64,000 nucleotides of DNA from Bog-756 sp963704585 (GCA_963704585.1 OY969919.1:2914001-2978000); one strand, 5' to 3'. Positions 1-9,955 are shown, counted from the stretch's first letter. The notes: generated by a model from the sequence alone, not told the origin. Made by a program: numbers and translations.

Positions 1-1579
1 GGGGTTCACCGATCGTGGCCGCGCCGGAGGAGGCGGACCGGTCGCCGCGACGACCACTGGTCTGGGACGGGCGGCGCCTGTACCTCCAGCGATACTGGCG
101 CTATGAGGCGTCGGTCGCGGACGCCATCGCCGCGCGTTCGCGCGCGTCGACCGGCGCGGCACCGCAGGCCCGGACGGAGGCACTCGAGCGGGTGCTCGAC
201 GCGCTCTTCGTCCCCGACGAGCGGGATGCGCCCGATCGTCAGCGCGTGGCGGCCGGCATCGCGCTGACCCGGCCGGTCTCGATCGTCGCCGGTGGACCGG
301 GCACCGGCAAGACCAGGACGGTGGCCCGGCTGGTCGCGGCCGACCACCTCCTGGGTGGCCGGGCCGGCGGCCGGCTCCTCACCGCGCTGGCCGCGCCGAC
401 GGGCAAGGCGGCGGCGCGCCTCACCGACGCGGTGCACGCCGAGGCGCAGACCCTCCGGACGGCGGGGCTCATCGACGAGCACGTCGCCTCCGCGCTCGAG
501 GCGACCGCCGCGACCACGGTCCACCGGCTGCTCGGTTCACGGGGCGGGACCCGGGTCACCCACGATCGCGACCACCCGCTTCCGCACGATCTCGTCGTGG
601 TCGACGAGACCTCGATGGTCTCGCTCCCGCTGCTCGCGAGGCTGCTCGATGCGCTGCGCCCGGAGGCGCGACTCGTCCTTGTCGGCGATCCCTACCAGCT
701 CGCCAGCGTCGAGGCCGGCACGGTCATGGGGGATCTCGTCGGCCCCACCGACCCCGTCGGCGCCGTACGCGAGGGTGTCCTGGCCGGTGCGGTCACCGTC
801 CTCGAGCGCATGCACCGCTTCGGCGAAGGATCCACGATCGCCGCGCTGGCCGACGCGGTCCGCACCGGCGACCCGGACGCGGCGATCGCAGTCCTGACCG
901 CCGGCTCGACGGACGTCGCCTGGGTCCGACCCGACGACGATTCCGGGCTGGACCGGCTCGTCGCCGAGGTGGTCGCGCCCGGCGTCGACCAGATACGCGC
1001 CGCTGTCGCCGGGGACGCGGAAGGTGCGCTCGAAGCCGCCGCCCGCGTCAAGGTCCTCGCCGCGACGAGGCAGGGGCCGCTCGGCCTCCACGCGTGGAGC
1101 GACCGGATCGAGGGGGCGGTCGCCAGCGCGGTGCCCGGGTTCAACCGCAGCCGGCGCTTCTACACGGGCCGGCCGGTCATCGTCACCGCCAACGACCCGG
1201 CGACCGGCGTGGCCAACGGCGACGTCGGCATCGTGGTCGAACGCGCCGGACGGCGGTCCGTGGCGCTCGCGACCGGAGGCGGTTCCGCGAGGTCGCTCCC
1301 TCCCGGCTCGAGTGGGTCGAGACCTGGTGGGCCATGACGGTCCACAAGAGCCAGGGTTCGGAGTTCCCGCACGCCGTCGTCTCCCTGCCCGACGCCGGGT
1401 CCCCCGTGCTGACCCGCGAGCTCCTCTACACCGGCGTCACCCGCGCGAGGGAGCGCGTCACGATCGTCGGCTCCGAGGACGCCCTGCGCGCCGCGGTCGC
1501 CCGTCCCGCGGCTCGGGCATCCGGCCTCGCCGACCGCCTGTGGCCCGAGCCCGGCGGTCCCGGCGTCGATAGGGTGTGA
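1..1579 (+). CDS. recD: RecD-like exodeoxyribonuclease V alpha subunit, 5'-truncated, frameshifted
   Basis: This is a superfamily 1 DNA helicase of the RecD type, normally the 5'-3' motor of RecBCD, which processes double-strand breaks. The frame is already open at the window edge and shows the N-terminal YLQRYWRYE motif. It continues with Walker A GGPGTGKT, motif Ia APTGKAAARL, Walker B VVVDETSMV, then VTANDPATGVANGDVGIV, AMTVHKSQGSEF and the final helicase motif LYTGVTRARER. The frame breaks near 1280: the part before runs on to a stop at 1337, while the conserved C-terminus lies in the frame that ends at 1579. One missing base, probably a G in the ggcgg run, restores continuity. The true start and the recB/recC partners lie outside the window. 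Confidence 0.88.
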
Positions 1580-1598
1580 TCGAGCGAAGGGAGGCGCC

Positions 1599-2981
1599 AT
1601 GACGGTCATCGACGAGACGGTCCGGCGGCACAAGTTCCTGCTCGACGAGGACGAGATGCCCACCGCGTGGTACAACCTCGTCCCCGACCTGCCGACCCCG
1701 CCGCCCCCGGCGCTCCACCCCGGCACCCTCGAGCCCGCAGGCCCCGACGACTTCGCGCCGCTCTTCCCGATGGACCTCATCCTGCAGGAGGTCAGTCCCG
1801 AACGGTTCATCGACATCCCGGGTGGTGTGCTCGACGTCTACCGGCAGTGGCGGCCGTCGCCGCTCTACCGGGCGCACCGGCTCGAGCAGCTCCTCGACAC
1901 CCCCGCGCGCATCTACTACAAGTACGAGGGCGTCTCCCCGGCCGGCTCGCACAAGCCGAACACGGCGGTGCCGCAGGCGTACTACAACGCGAAGTCCGGC
2001 GTCCGCCGCCTCACCACCGAGACGGGCGCGGGCCAGTGGGGGACCGCGCTCGCCTACGCCTGCGCGATCTACGGGCTCACCTGTGAGATCTGGCAGGTCG
2101 CCGCCTCCTACGATCAGAAGCCCTACCGCCGCCTCATGATGGAGGCATTCGGCGGCACGGTCCACCGCTCGCCGAGCGGGCTCACCGAAGCCGGTCGCGC
2201 CGTCCTCGCCGCCGACCCGGACAGCCCCGGGTCGCTCGGGATCGCGATCTCCGAGGCGGTCGAGGTCGCCGCGCCCGATCCCGACACCCGGTACGCGCTC
2301 GGCAGCGTCCTCAACCACGTGCTGCTCCACCAGACCGTGATCGGCGAGGAGGCCCTGATCCAGCTGGTGAAGGCCGGCGAGGACCCACCCGACCTGCTGG
2401 TCGGCTGCACGGGCGGCGGCTCCAACTTCGCCGGCCTGGCGTTCCCCTTCCTGCGCGAGAAGCTGGCGGGCAGGATGGCGCCGGTCATCCGTGCGGTGGA
2501 GCCCGCCTCGTGCCCTTCGCTGACGAGAGGCGTCTACGCCTACGACTTCGGCGATACCGCGGGCATGACACCGCTCATGAAGATGCACACCCTGGGCCAC
2601 GACTTCATCCCCGACCCGATCCATGCGGGCGGCCTCCGCTACCACGGGATGTCGCCCCTCATCTCCCACCTCTACGAGCTCGGCATGCTCGAAGCCGTCG
2701 CCATCCCGCAGCTCGAGTGCTTCGCCGCGGCCATGCAGTTCGTGCGCAGCGAGGGCATCCTCCCGGCACCCGAACCCACCCACGCGATCGCGGCGGCGAT
2801 CCGCGAGGCGACGGCCTGCCGGGAGTCGGGCGAGGAGAAGGTCATCCTGACCGCGCTGTGCGGGCACGGGCACTTCGACCTCGCCGCGTACGACTCCTAC
2901 CTGCAGGGCACGATGGTCGACGAGGAGATCACCGAGGACCGGTTCGCAGCGGGGCTGGCGACCGTGCCGAGCGTCGCCTGA
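1599..2981 (+). CDS. trpB: Tryptophan synthase beta chain, TrpB2 type
   Basis: This is a PLP enzyme of 460 residues that joins indole and serine to make tryptophan. The PLP lysine lies in SPAGSHKPNTA, the phosphate-binding loop is GCTGGGSN, and the long N-terminal extension and closing LCGHGHFDLAAY match the TrpB2 subfamily rather than TrpB1. A GGGAGG-like site (aagggaggcgccATG) supports the start. No trpA is adjacent. TrpB2 enzymes are often found away from the trp operon and can act without TrpA or salvage indole; that role here is inferred from the family. The gene is convergent with the ABC exporter operon, separated by only 9 bases. Confidence 0.95.
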   Translation: MTVIDETVRRHKFLLDEDEMPTAWYNLVPDLPTPPPPALHPGTLEPAGPDDFAPLFPMDLILQEVSPERFIDIPGGVLDVYRQWRPSPLYRAHRLEQLLDTPARIYYKYEGVSPAGSHKPNTAVPQAYYNAKSGVRRLTTETGAGQWGTALAYACAIYGLTCEIWQVAASYDQKPYRRLMMEAFGGTVHRSPSGLTEAGRAVLAADPDSPGSLGIAISEAVEVAAPDPDTRYALGSVLNHVLLHQTVIGEEALIQLVKAGEDPPDLLVGCTGGGSNFAGLAFPFLREKLAGRMAPVIRAVEPASCPSLTRGVYAYDFGDTAGMTPLMKMHTLGHDFIPDPIHAGGLRYHGMSPLISHLYELGMLEAVAIPQLECFAAAMQFVRSEGILPAPEPTHAIAAAIREATACRESGEEKVILTALCGHGHFDLAAYDSYLQGTMVDEEITEDRFAAGLATVPSVA

Positions 2982-2990
2982 ATCGGCCGG

Positions 2991-4943
2991 TCAGGCGCCG
3001 CCGCGCGCGGCCGGTGCGTCTTCGGGCTCGGACTGGCGGACCCAGGTTTCGTACATCGCCGCGTAGTGGCCGTCCTCGGCGATCAGCTCGTCGTGGCTGC
3101 CGACCTCGGTGATCCGCCCGGACTCGACCACGGCGATGCGGTCGGCGCGGCGGGCCGTCGAGAGCCGGTGGGCGATGAGGATCGCCGTCCGGTTCTCGAG
3201 CAGCACATCGAGCGCGGACTCGATCTTCGTCTCGGACTGCAGGTCGAGGTTGGAGGTGGCTTCGTCGAGCACGAGCACACGCGGGTGCGCGAGGAAGGCG
3301 CGGGCGAGCGCGATGAGCTGGCGCTCACCCGACGAGAGCGTCTGGCCGCGCTCGTGCACGATCGTGTCGAGCCCGTCGGGCATGCGCCCCACGACGTCGG
3401 CCAACCCGACCCGGCGGACGGCCTCGAGGATCTCGTCCTCGGTGGCGTCGGGCTTGGAGAACGCGATGTTCTGCCCGATGGTCCCGGCGAAGAGGAACGG
3501 CTCCTGTGGCACGACCCCGAGCTGGCGGCGGAGCGAGCGCATCGTCACGTCGCGTAGATCGTGGCTGTCGATCCGCACGCTGCCCTCGGTCGGGTCGTAG
3601 AACCGGGTGACCAGCTTGGCGAGCGTGGACTTCCCCGCACCGGTCGGTCCGACGAAGGCGACCGTCTCGCCCGGAGCGACGGCGAGGTCGACGTCCTCGA
3701 GGACCGGGCGGTCGGGGTCGTACCCGAAGGTCACGTGGTCGAAGACGATCGCACCGTCGATCGGCGGCAGCTCGGCGGCACCGGGTGCGTCGGTCACCTC
3801 CGGCAGGGTCTCGACGAGGCCGCGCAGCTTGACCACCGAGGCCTGTCCCTGCTGGTACGTGTTGTACTGCTGGACGAGCAGCTGGATGGGCTGGAAGAAG
3901 CGGTTGAGATAGAGGAAGAACGCGACGAGCGCGCCGATCGAGAGGGAGTGGTCGAGGACCATCTTCCCGCCGATCGCCAGGAGGACCGCCTGCCCGACTA
4001 CCCCGAGGAGCTGGGTGCCCGGACCGTAGAGGGCGTTGACGTGCGCGGTGTAGTTGTTGGCGTCGCGGTAGTCGCCGACGACGTTGCGGTGGTGGATCAC
4101 GTTGTGGCGCTGGCGGTTGTGGGCGGTCACGATGCGGACCCCGTGGAGGCTCTCCGACAGGTCGGCGAGCACGTTGGCGATCCCGTCCCGGACGCGGTCG
4201 TAGCCGCGCTCGGAGGCCCGCTTGAACCAGAGCGAGGCGAGCACGAGCGCAGGCACGATGAGCACGATGGTGATCGTCGCGAGACGGACGTCGGTGGTGA
4301 ACAGGATCACGGTGATCACCACCATCGTGAGGGCCTGGATCGCGAGCTGGGAGAGCCCGTCCTGGAGGAGCTGCTGGAGGTTCTCGATGTCGCTCGTCAT
4401 CCGGCTCATCACGACGCCGGCCTTCTCCTCGGTGAAGAAGCCGAGCGAGAGTCGCTGCAGGTGCGCGAAGACCTGCACGCGGAGGTCGTTCATCACCCAT
4501 GCGGCGAGGCGGCCGGTCACCTGCACCTGGAACCGCTGGGCGACGGCCGTGATCGCGACGAAGACGAGGTAGGCGACGGCCATCGCGGCGACCACCGCGA
4601 CGCTCTTGTGCCCCGGCGACATCCCGTCGTTGATGGCGATCTCGGTGAGCTTCGGCCCGGTCTGCGCGGCGATCGAGATCACGACGACGAGCAGCCCGGC
4701 CAGCGTGAGCATCCCCTTGTACCGGGTGAGCAGGCGCCAGAGGGAGAGCCGTCGCAGCTCGGCCTCCGAGGCGTTCTGCTCGAAGACGAGACCGCTCGGC
4801 GCGTGCTCGGGCTCGGAGTCGAGGAGCCGGTCGACGCCCGACTGGAGCTCCGAGGGGATGCCCGAGAAGGGCAGGCCCGGCGCGGCCGGGCGCCCGAACC
4901 CGCCAGGCGCCGCGAAGCCGCCTCCCATGCCGCCGAAGGTCAT
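2991..4943 (-). CDS. ABC exporter half-transporter (membrane domain plus ATPase), subunit 2
   Basis: This 650-residue protein has a six-helix ABC exporter domain (about residues 80-370) followed by an ATPase domain. Walker A is GPTGAGKST, the signature is LSSGERQ (variant of LSGGQ), and Walker B is VLVLDEATSNLD with the catalytic glutamate intact. The N-terminus is Gly/Phe/Pro-rich. The start codon overlaps the stop of the upstream ABC gene in ATGA, and GGAGGT sits six bases before it. With that partner it should form a heterodimeric exporter like the Rv1272c/Rv1273c or TM287/288 pairs. The substrate is unknown; drugs or lipids are typical for the family. Confidence 0.93.
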   Translation of the reverse strand: MTFGGMGGGFAAPGGFGRPAAPGLPFSGIPSELQSGVDRLLDSEPEHAPSGLVFEQNASEAELRRLSLWRLLTRYKGMLTLAGLLVVVISIAAQTGPKLTEIAINDGMSPGHKSVAVVAAMAVAYLVFVAITAVAQRFQVQVTGRLAAWVMNDLRVQVFAHLQRLSLGFFTEEKAGVVMSRMTSDIENLQQLLQDGLSQLAIQALTMVVITVILFTTDVRLATITIVLIVPALVLASLWFKRASERGYDRVRDGIANVLADLSESLHGVRIVTAHNRQRHNVIHHRNVVGDYRDANNYTAHVNALYGPGTQLLGVVGQAVLLAIGGKMVLDHSLSIGALVAFFLYLNRFFQPIQLLVQQYNTYQQGQASVVKLRGLVETLPEVTDAPGAAELPPIDGAIVFDHVTFGYDPDRPVLEDVDLAVAPGETVAFVGPTGAGKSTLAKLVTRFYDPTEGSVRIDSHDLRDVTMRSLRRQLGVVPQEPFLFAGTIGQNIAFSKPDATEDEILEAVRRVGLADVVGRMPDGLDTIVHERGQTLSSGERQLIALARAFLAHPRVLVLDEATSNLDLQSETKIESALDVLLENRTAILIAHRLSTARRADRIAVVESGRITEVGSHDELIAEDGHYAAMYETWVRQSEPEDAPAARGGA

Positions 4944-6934
4944 CGTGGACCTCCGTCGAGCGGGCCGAGCAGCCCGTCGAGGTCGCGATCGGCCGGCGCG
5001 CCGACACGGTCGAACGGGCCGCCGTCTGCGGGGCGGCGCAAGGTCTCGGCTCCGGACCCCCCGTCTCCTTGGTCGGGCTCCTGCCCGGCCTCGAACTCGG
5101 CCGCCTGGGCCAGGACCTCGGCGTAGAGGGGGGTCGTCGCGAGCAGCTCGGCGTGCGTGCCGTCGGCGACGACGCGCTGCTGGTCGAGCAGGACGACCCG
5201 GTCGGCCAGCGAGATGGTCGAGAGGCGGTGGGCGATGATCAGGGTGGTCCTCCCGGTGAGCTGTTCGCGCAGGCTCGCATGGATCATCTGCTCCACCTGG
5301 ACGTCGATCGCGCTGGTCGCGTCGTCGAGCACGAGGATCGGCGGGTTCACGAGGAGCGTGCGGGCGATCGCGATCCGCTGGCGCTGTCCGCCCGAGAGCG
5401 TGTAGCCGCGCTCGCCGACCACGGTGTCGTAGCCGTCTGCGAGGTGGATGATGAACTCGTGCGCGCCGGCGGCCCGGGCCGCGGCCTCGACCTCCTCGAT
5501 GCCGGCGGACGGTCTGCCGTAGGAGATGTTGTCCCGGATCGAGACGGAAAAGAGGAAGGGCTCGTCGAGGACGACCCCGACGCTGGCGCGCAGGCTCGCG
5601 AGGGTGAGGTCCCGCACGTCGTGGCCGTCGATCTCGACCGCGCCGTGTCTCACGTCGTAGAAGCGGGAGAGCAGCCGTGCGACCGTCGACTTGCCCGCGC
5701 CGGTCCTTCCGACGATCGCCACCGTCTCGCCGGCCGCGATGTGCAGGTCGAAGTCGGCCAGCACCAGCCGCTCCGCATCCGCGTCGTAGGCGAAGTCGAC
5801 GTGCGAGAAGCGGACGTCACCCCGGCACTCGCGCAGGTCGACCGCGTCGGGGCGGTCGACGACCGTCGGCTGCTCGTCGATGATCTCGTAGATCCGCTCG
5901 GCCGATGCGGCCGCCCGCTGGCCCATCATGATGAGCATCCCGAGCATCATGAACGGCGCCTGGAGCATCAGCAGATAGGCGTTGAACGCCAGGATGGCCC
6001 CGATCCCGAGCGTCCCGTGGATCACCATGATCCCGCCGAAGAGGAGGACCAGGGCGAGCCCGACCTGGGGGAGGTTCTGGACCAGGGGTGTGAACCGGGC
6101 ACGGAGGTCGGCGTCCTTGATGTAGCCCCACTGGACCCGGTCGGCGGCGTCGGCCAGCGAGCGGATCTGCTGCTCCTCCGCGGCGAAGGACTTCACGACC
6201 CGCACCCCGTTCACGTTCTCGTCGACGATGGTGGCGACGTCGGCGAGACGCGCCTGGATGAGCCACGAGACCGGGAACATCGACCGCCGCATACGGATCC
6301 CGGTCACGTAGACGAACGGCATCGTGGCCATGGCGATGAAGGCGAGCGGCACGTTGATCGAGAGCATGTAGATGAATGCGACGACCGCGATCGAGCACTG
6401 GACGAGGATCAGCGGTGCGAAGGTGAGGTACATCTGGACCGACCGGATGTCCGAGTTGGCGCGCGAGATCAGCTGCCCCGACTGCACGCGGTCATAGAAC
6501 GAGAACGACATCTTCGTGAGGTGCTCGTAGATGATCGTGCGCAGGTCGTACTCGATGTCGTATGCGGTCTCGAAGAGGAAGAGCCGCGCGATGTAGCCGG
6601 AGATCCCGCCCGCGATCCCGAGGCCGAGGATCCACCAGACGTAGTGGCTGAGCGGGACGGAGTGCGTCTCGATCGAGTTCCCGATCGCCTCGTTGAGCAG
6701 GTTGGGGATCTGCACCTGCAGGACGAGCCCGAGGAACGAGAGCGTGAGCGACGTGAGGAAGATCCCTTTGTGGGCACGGAGGACGGGCAGCGCGCGGCGG
6801 ATCCACGACAGGGTGCGGTCCGGATCGATGGACGCCCGCGGCGTGGGGTTCCGGGCCTCCTCGGCGATCGGCTCGAACTCGGTCGGTTGCTCAGGCACGG
6901 GTCGGCGCCCTGGCCGGAGCGTGGGCGCCTTCAT
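4940..6934 (-). CDS. ABC exporter half-transporter, subunit 1, with degenerate catalytic site
   Basis: This is the first ABC exporter half, about 664 residues if translation begins at the ATG that overlaps the marR stop (ATGA at 6931-6934). A start further upstream would run into marR. It has a membrane domain with six predicted helices, then Walker A GRTGAGKST, a canonical LSGGQRQRIAIA signature and Walker B ILVLDDATSAID. The usual catalytic glutamate is aspartate, the hallmark of the degenerate site in heterodimeric exporters, whereas its partner keeps glutamate. Order and overlaps indicate a marR-ABC-ABC operon controlled by the MarR protein. Confidence 0.92.
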   Translation of the reverse strand: MKAPTLRPGRRPVPEQPTEFEPIAEEARNPTPRASIDPDRTLSWIRRALPVLRAHKGIFLTSLTLSFLGLVLQVQIPNLLNEAIGNSIETHSVPLSHYVWWILGLGIAGGISGYIARLFLFETAYDIEYDLRTIIYEHLTKMSFSFYDRVQSGQLISRANSDIRSVQMYLTFAPLILVQCSIAVVAFIYMLSINVPLAFIAMATMPFVYVTGIRMRRSMFPVSWLIQARLADVATIVDENVNGVRVVKSFAAEEQQIRSLADAADRVQWGYIKDADLRARFTPLVQNLPQVGLALVLLFGGIMVIHGTLGIGAILAFNAYLLMLQAPFMMLGMLIMMGQRAAASAERIYEIIDEQPTVVDRPDAVDLRECRGDVRFSHVDFAYDADAERLVLADFDLHIAAGETVAIVGRTGAGKSTVARLLSRFYDVRHGAVEIDGHDVRDLTLASLRASVGVVLDEPFLFSVSIRDNISYGRPSAGIEEVEAAARAAGAHEFIIHLADGYDTVVGERGYTLSGGQRQRIAIARTLLVNPPILVLDDATSAIDVQVEQMIHASLREQLTGRTTLIIAHRLSTISLADRVVLLDQQRVVADGTHAELLATTPLYAEVLAQAAEFEAGQEPDQGDGGSGAETLRRPADGGPFDRVGAPADRDLDGLLGPLDGGPR

Positions 6935-7383
6935 CGGGCCGCTCTGGCGCGCCGATAGGCGAGGAGGGCGTGCCTCCACGCGGCGAGGCCGTCGAACGCG
7001 GACGCGGCGCCGTTCGGGTCGTCGGAGCAGGAGGCGATCTCGACGAGGCGCGCATCGACCGCGCCGTCCGCGGCGTCGAGCACGCGGCGGCCCTCGTGGG
7101 TGAGGACGTGGTCGACGCGACGCCGGTCACCGGTGACGGCGCGGCGCTCGACGAGGCCGCGTGCGACGAGCCCGTCGACGACGGCCGTGATGGTCGGCGG
7201 ACGCACGGCGAGCCGCTCCGCCAGTGCGGAGGAGACCGCCGAGCTCTCGTCGAGCAGTCCGAGGATCCGGTACTGGGGGAGCGAGAGATCGGCTTCGGCG
7301 AGCCCGAGCTCGACCTGCTTGGCGAGCCACGCCGCGGTGCGCCCGAGGGAGCGCGTCGCGGACGGCTTTCGGTCGCTGCTCAC
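6931..7383 (-). CDS. MarR-family transcriptional regulator
   Basis: This 150-residue winged-helix protein has the MarR arrangement: an N-terminal dimerisation helix, LSLPQYRILGLLDE, the recognition region RLAVRPPTITAVVDGLVARGLVERR, and the wing DRRRVDHVLTHEGRRVL. It is the first gene of the operon with the two ABC exporter halves (ATGA overlap). Such regulators usually repress their own exporter operon until a ligand binds. The GTG start directly abuts a perfect inverted repeat (7384-7396), a good candidate for its own operator. The inducing ligand is unknown. Confidence 0.9.
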   Translation of the reverse strand: MSSDRKPSATRSLGRTAAWLAKQVELGLAEADLSLPQYRILGLLDESSAVSSALAERLAVRPPTITAVVDGLVARGLVERRAVTGDRRRVDHVLTHEGRRVLDAADGAVDARLVEIASCSDDPNGAASAFDGLAAWRHALLAYRRARAAR

Positions 7384-7396
7384 ATAGTTAGACTAT
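7384..7396. promoter_or_regulatory. Inverted repeat abutting marR start, probable MarR operator
   Basis: ATAGT-TAG-ACTAT is a perfect 5-base inverted repeat with a 3-base centre, immediately upstream of the marR GTG. It is the only AT-rich stretch nearby and also resembles a -10 element on the minus strand. MarR proteins commonly bind such short palindromes over their own promoter. The assignment is inferred from position and symmetry. Confidence 0.5.
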
Positions 7397-7426
7397 CGAA
7401 GGAACTCACGGTGCCGTCCGCCCTGG

Positions 7427-8467
7427 TCAGCCGGCGAACGGGTGCTGGGCGAAGAACGCGAGCATGAGCCCGGTCGCGTCGACCTGCTCGTTGGTCGGGC
7501 CGAATGCCGCTGCCGGCAGGATGATCGGCGCGCCCGGCCAGGTGTGCCCACCGCCCTCCAGGGTGTCGAGGACGACGGCCGACCCGCCGGCGCAGCCGCC
7601 CCACGACTCGCGGACCACGGCCGACGCCGGGTGTGCGAGCCGGGGCGCCGGATGGCAGCGGTCGAGGTGCGCCCACGAGGCGAGGTTCTCCTGCACGCTC
7701 GGTACGTCCAACCCCGGCAGCGCCCGCCCCGAGCCCCCGCCCCCGTAGGGGACGAGGGGATCGGCCGTCCCGTGGAAGGCGAGCACCGAGACCGGCCCTC
7801 GGCACGGCCCGAGCAGGAACTCGGCGGTGACCAGGCCGATGGCGGCGATGCGCCCGGGAACGGCGCACGCGGCGATCGCGGAGAACTCCGCGCCCTGCGA
7901 GATCCCCGCGGCGAAGACGCGGGCGCGGTCGACGCAGAACCGCCCGGCGAGGTCGGCGAGGAGCACCTGGACGAAGTCGAGGTCGGGCGTGTGTGCGTTC
8001 GGGAGGGAGATCTGCCACTGCCCGCCGCGGCCGTCCGGGGTCGCGACGAGGAAGCCGGCCGCGGCGCCCCGCCGTGCGAGCTGCGTGTAGATCGAGGTCT
8101 GGAGCGCGTTCGACCCGCTTCCGTGGAAGACGAGGAGCAGTGGCGTCGGGGCGTCACGACGGTAGGACGCGGGGACGGCGAGTCGGTAGGTGCGCACGCC
8201 GCCGTCGACCACCAGCGTCTGGCCGAGGTCGCCGGTGGACGTCGCGCTCTGCTGCGAGGTGGGCGACGGAGCCCGACCGCAGCCCGGGGTGCCCGCGCTG
8301 GCCTCGGCCGGAGTCGAGGCTGCGGAGGAGGATGCGGGAGGTGACGACCGGACGGCCGCGGGCGCACCCGCCGCTGCAAGGGAAGCGCCGACGACGCCGA
8401 CCAGCGCGCCCGCCGACGCCAGGAGCACCGGCCACCGCCGGAGGCGCGGCGTCCCCCGGACCGTCAC
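7427..8467 (-). CDS. Secreted LpqC/PHB-depolymerase-like alpha/beta-hydrolase esterase
   Basis: This 346-residue exported esterase belongs to the poly(3-hydroxybutyrate) depolymerase, feruloyl esterase and LpqC group. It starts with a signal sequence (RRWPVLLASAGALVGVVGASLAAAG) followed by a Ser/Ala/Pro-rich linker. The oxyanion region is LLLVFHGSGSN, the nucleophile elbow is AAGISQGAEFS, and the acid and base are in HGTADPLVPYGGGG and EGGGHTWPG. This gives a complete Ser-Asp-His triad. It is on the same strand as marR but upstream of the marR promoter, so probably not in that operon. The natural ester substrate is unknown. Confidence 0.85.
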   Translation of the reverse strand: MTVRGTPRLRRWPVLLASAGALVGVVGASLAAAGAPAAVRSSPPASSSAASTPAEASAGTPGCGRAPSPTSQQSATSTGDLGQTLVVDGGVRTYRLAVPASYRRDAPTPLLLVFHGSGSNALQTSIYTQLARRGAAAGFLVATPDGRGGQWQISLPNAHTPDLDFVQVLLADLAGRFCVDRARVFAAGISQGAEFSAIAACAVPGRIAAIGLVTAEFLLGPCRGPVSVLAFHGTADPLVPYGGGGSGRALPGLDVPSVQENLASWAHLDRCHPAPRLAHPASAVVRESWGGCAGGSAVVLDTLEGGGHTWPGAPIILPAAAFGPTNEQVDATGLMLAFFAQHPFAG

Positions 8468-8509
8468 GGTTCCGGGCGCGTGCGCCCGGGACGAGAGATC
8501 CCCGCGTCC

Positions 8510-9955
8510 CTACGCGAGCAGGCTGCCCGTGTTGAGGTTGAGGCCGTCGGTGCTCTTCGAGCGGTGGACGACCTGGACCTCCGTGAACTCGTGCAGCCCC
8601 CAGGGGCCGTTCTCGACGCCGACCCCGCTCCATTTGAAGCCCCCGAACGGCTGGCTCGGTCCGAGCGCGAGGTGGGTGTTGACCCAGGCGGTCCCGCACT
8701 CGAGCCGCGCTGCGACGTCCGCCGCCCGGTCGCCGTCCGACCCCCACACCGAGCCGGAGAGCCCGAAGTGGGTCGCGTTGGCCCGCTCGACCGCGTCGTC
8801 GAGATCGCGGTAGGCGACGACCGGAAGCGCGGGTCCGAACTGCTCCTCGTCCACGATCCGGGTCCCGTCGGAGAGGCCGGCCAGGATCGTGGGCTCGAAG
8901 AAGTAGCCCGGGCGGTCCATCGCCTTGCCGCCCGCCGCGGCGCGCGCTCCGTGGGAGATCGCATCGCCCACGAGCTCCTTGACCCGCTCGTACTGCGGCG
9001 CGTTGTTGATCGGCCCCAGCTTGGTGCCGGCGTCGGTGCCGTCGCCCACTGCGATGGCGGCGGCCTCTGCGCTGAGACCGTCCACGATGTCGTCGTACAT
9101 GGCCTCGGGCACGTACACCCGCTTGATGGCCGAGCAGACCTGACCGTTGTTGAGGAACGCGCCGGCGAAGATCGCCTTGCTCACGACGGCCGGGTCGGCG
9201 TCGTCGAGCACGATCGCCGGGTCGTTGCCGCCGAGCTCGAGCGTGACCCGCTTGAGATCGGGTGCGGCCGACTGGGCGACCTTCTTGCCCGTCTCGATCG
9301 ATCCCGTGAAGCTGACCTTGCGTGGCACCGGGTGTCCCGTCATCCACGCCCCGAGGTCGTCGCCGCCGCTCACCACGTTGACCACGCCGGGCGGGAGCAC
9401 GTCGCGGAGCAGTTCGACGGTCTTGAGCGTGGACAGCGGCGTGAACGGCGACGGCTTGAGGACGAGCGTGTTCCCGGCCAGCAGAGCCGGGGCGATCTTC
9501 CAGAACGCGAGGGTGAGCGGATAGTTCCACGGCGTGATCGCCGCGACGACGCCGAGCGGCCGTCCGACCACCTCGACGCGTGCCTCGGCGTCGTCCTGGA
9601 TCACCTGTGGCGGCGTCTCGAGGCCTGCGAAGTACTGGCACCAGATGGCCGCGGCGAAGACCTCGATGTTCGCGTCGCCGAGCGGCTTGCCCTGCTCGGC
9701 GGTGAGGATCGGGGCGAGCTCGCCACCCGACGCGAGCAGGACGTCCGCCATCCGGTTGAGGGTCTCGCGCCGGGCGGCCTCGTCGGTCCGCCAGTCGCGC
9801 TGGGCCTTGGCCGCGGCGTCGAAGGCGGCGTCGAGCTGCTCGCGGGTGCACTCGGGCGCGTGGGCGAAGACCTCACCGGTGGCCGGGTTGACGACGCCGA
9901 AGGAGTCGCTCGCCGGCACGGTGTCGCCCCCGATGGTCATGACGAAATCGGACAT
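8510..9955 (-). CDS. NAD(P)-dependent aldehyde dehydrogenase
   Basis: This 481-residue ALDH-superfamily enzyme oxidises an aldehyde to the acid through a thiohemiacetal. The sequence shows the catalytic Cys in FLNNGQVCSAIKR, the general base Glu in LELGGNDPA, the cofactor motif FTGSIETGKKV, and ITPWNYPL near residue 140. Length and motifs fit the betaine/aminobutyraldehyde-type class. It could act with nearby GabT in amine or GABA catabolism, but the two genes are 4 kb apart, so that is only a suggestion. The start is ATG with a GGGGGACC leader. Confidence 0.92.
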   Translation of the reverse strand: MSDFVMTIGGDTVPASDSFGVVNPATGEVFAHAPECTREQLDAAFDAAAKAQRDWRTDEAARRETLNRMADVLLASGGELAPILTAEQGKPLGDANIEVFAAAIWCQYFAGLETPPQVIQDDAEARVEVVGRPLGVVAAITPWNYPLTLAFWKIAPALLAGNTLVLKPSPFTPLSTLKTVELLRDVLPPGVVNVVSGGDDLGAWMTGHPVPRKVSFTGSIETGKKVAQSAAPDLKRVTLELGGNDPAIVLDDADPAVVSKAIFAGAFLNNGQVCSAIKRVYVPEAMYDDIVDGLSAEAAAIAVGDGTDAGTKLGPINNAPQYERVKELVGDAISHGARAAAGGKAMDRPGYFFEPTILAGLSDGTRIVDEEQFGPALPVVAYRDLDDAVERANATHFGLSGSVWGSDGDRAADVAARLECGTAWVNTHLALGPSQPFGGFKWSGVGVENGPWGLHEFTEVQVVHRSKSTDGLNLNTGSLLA

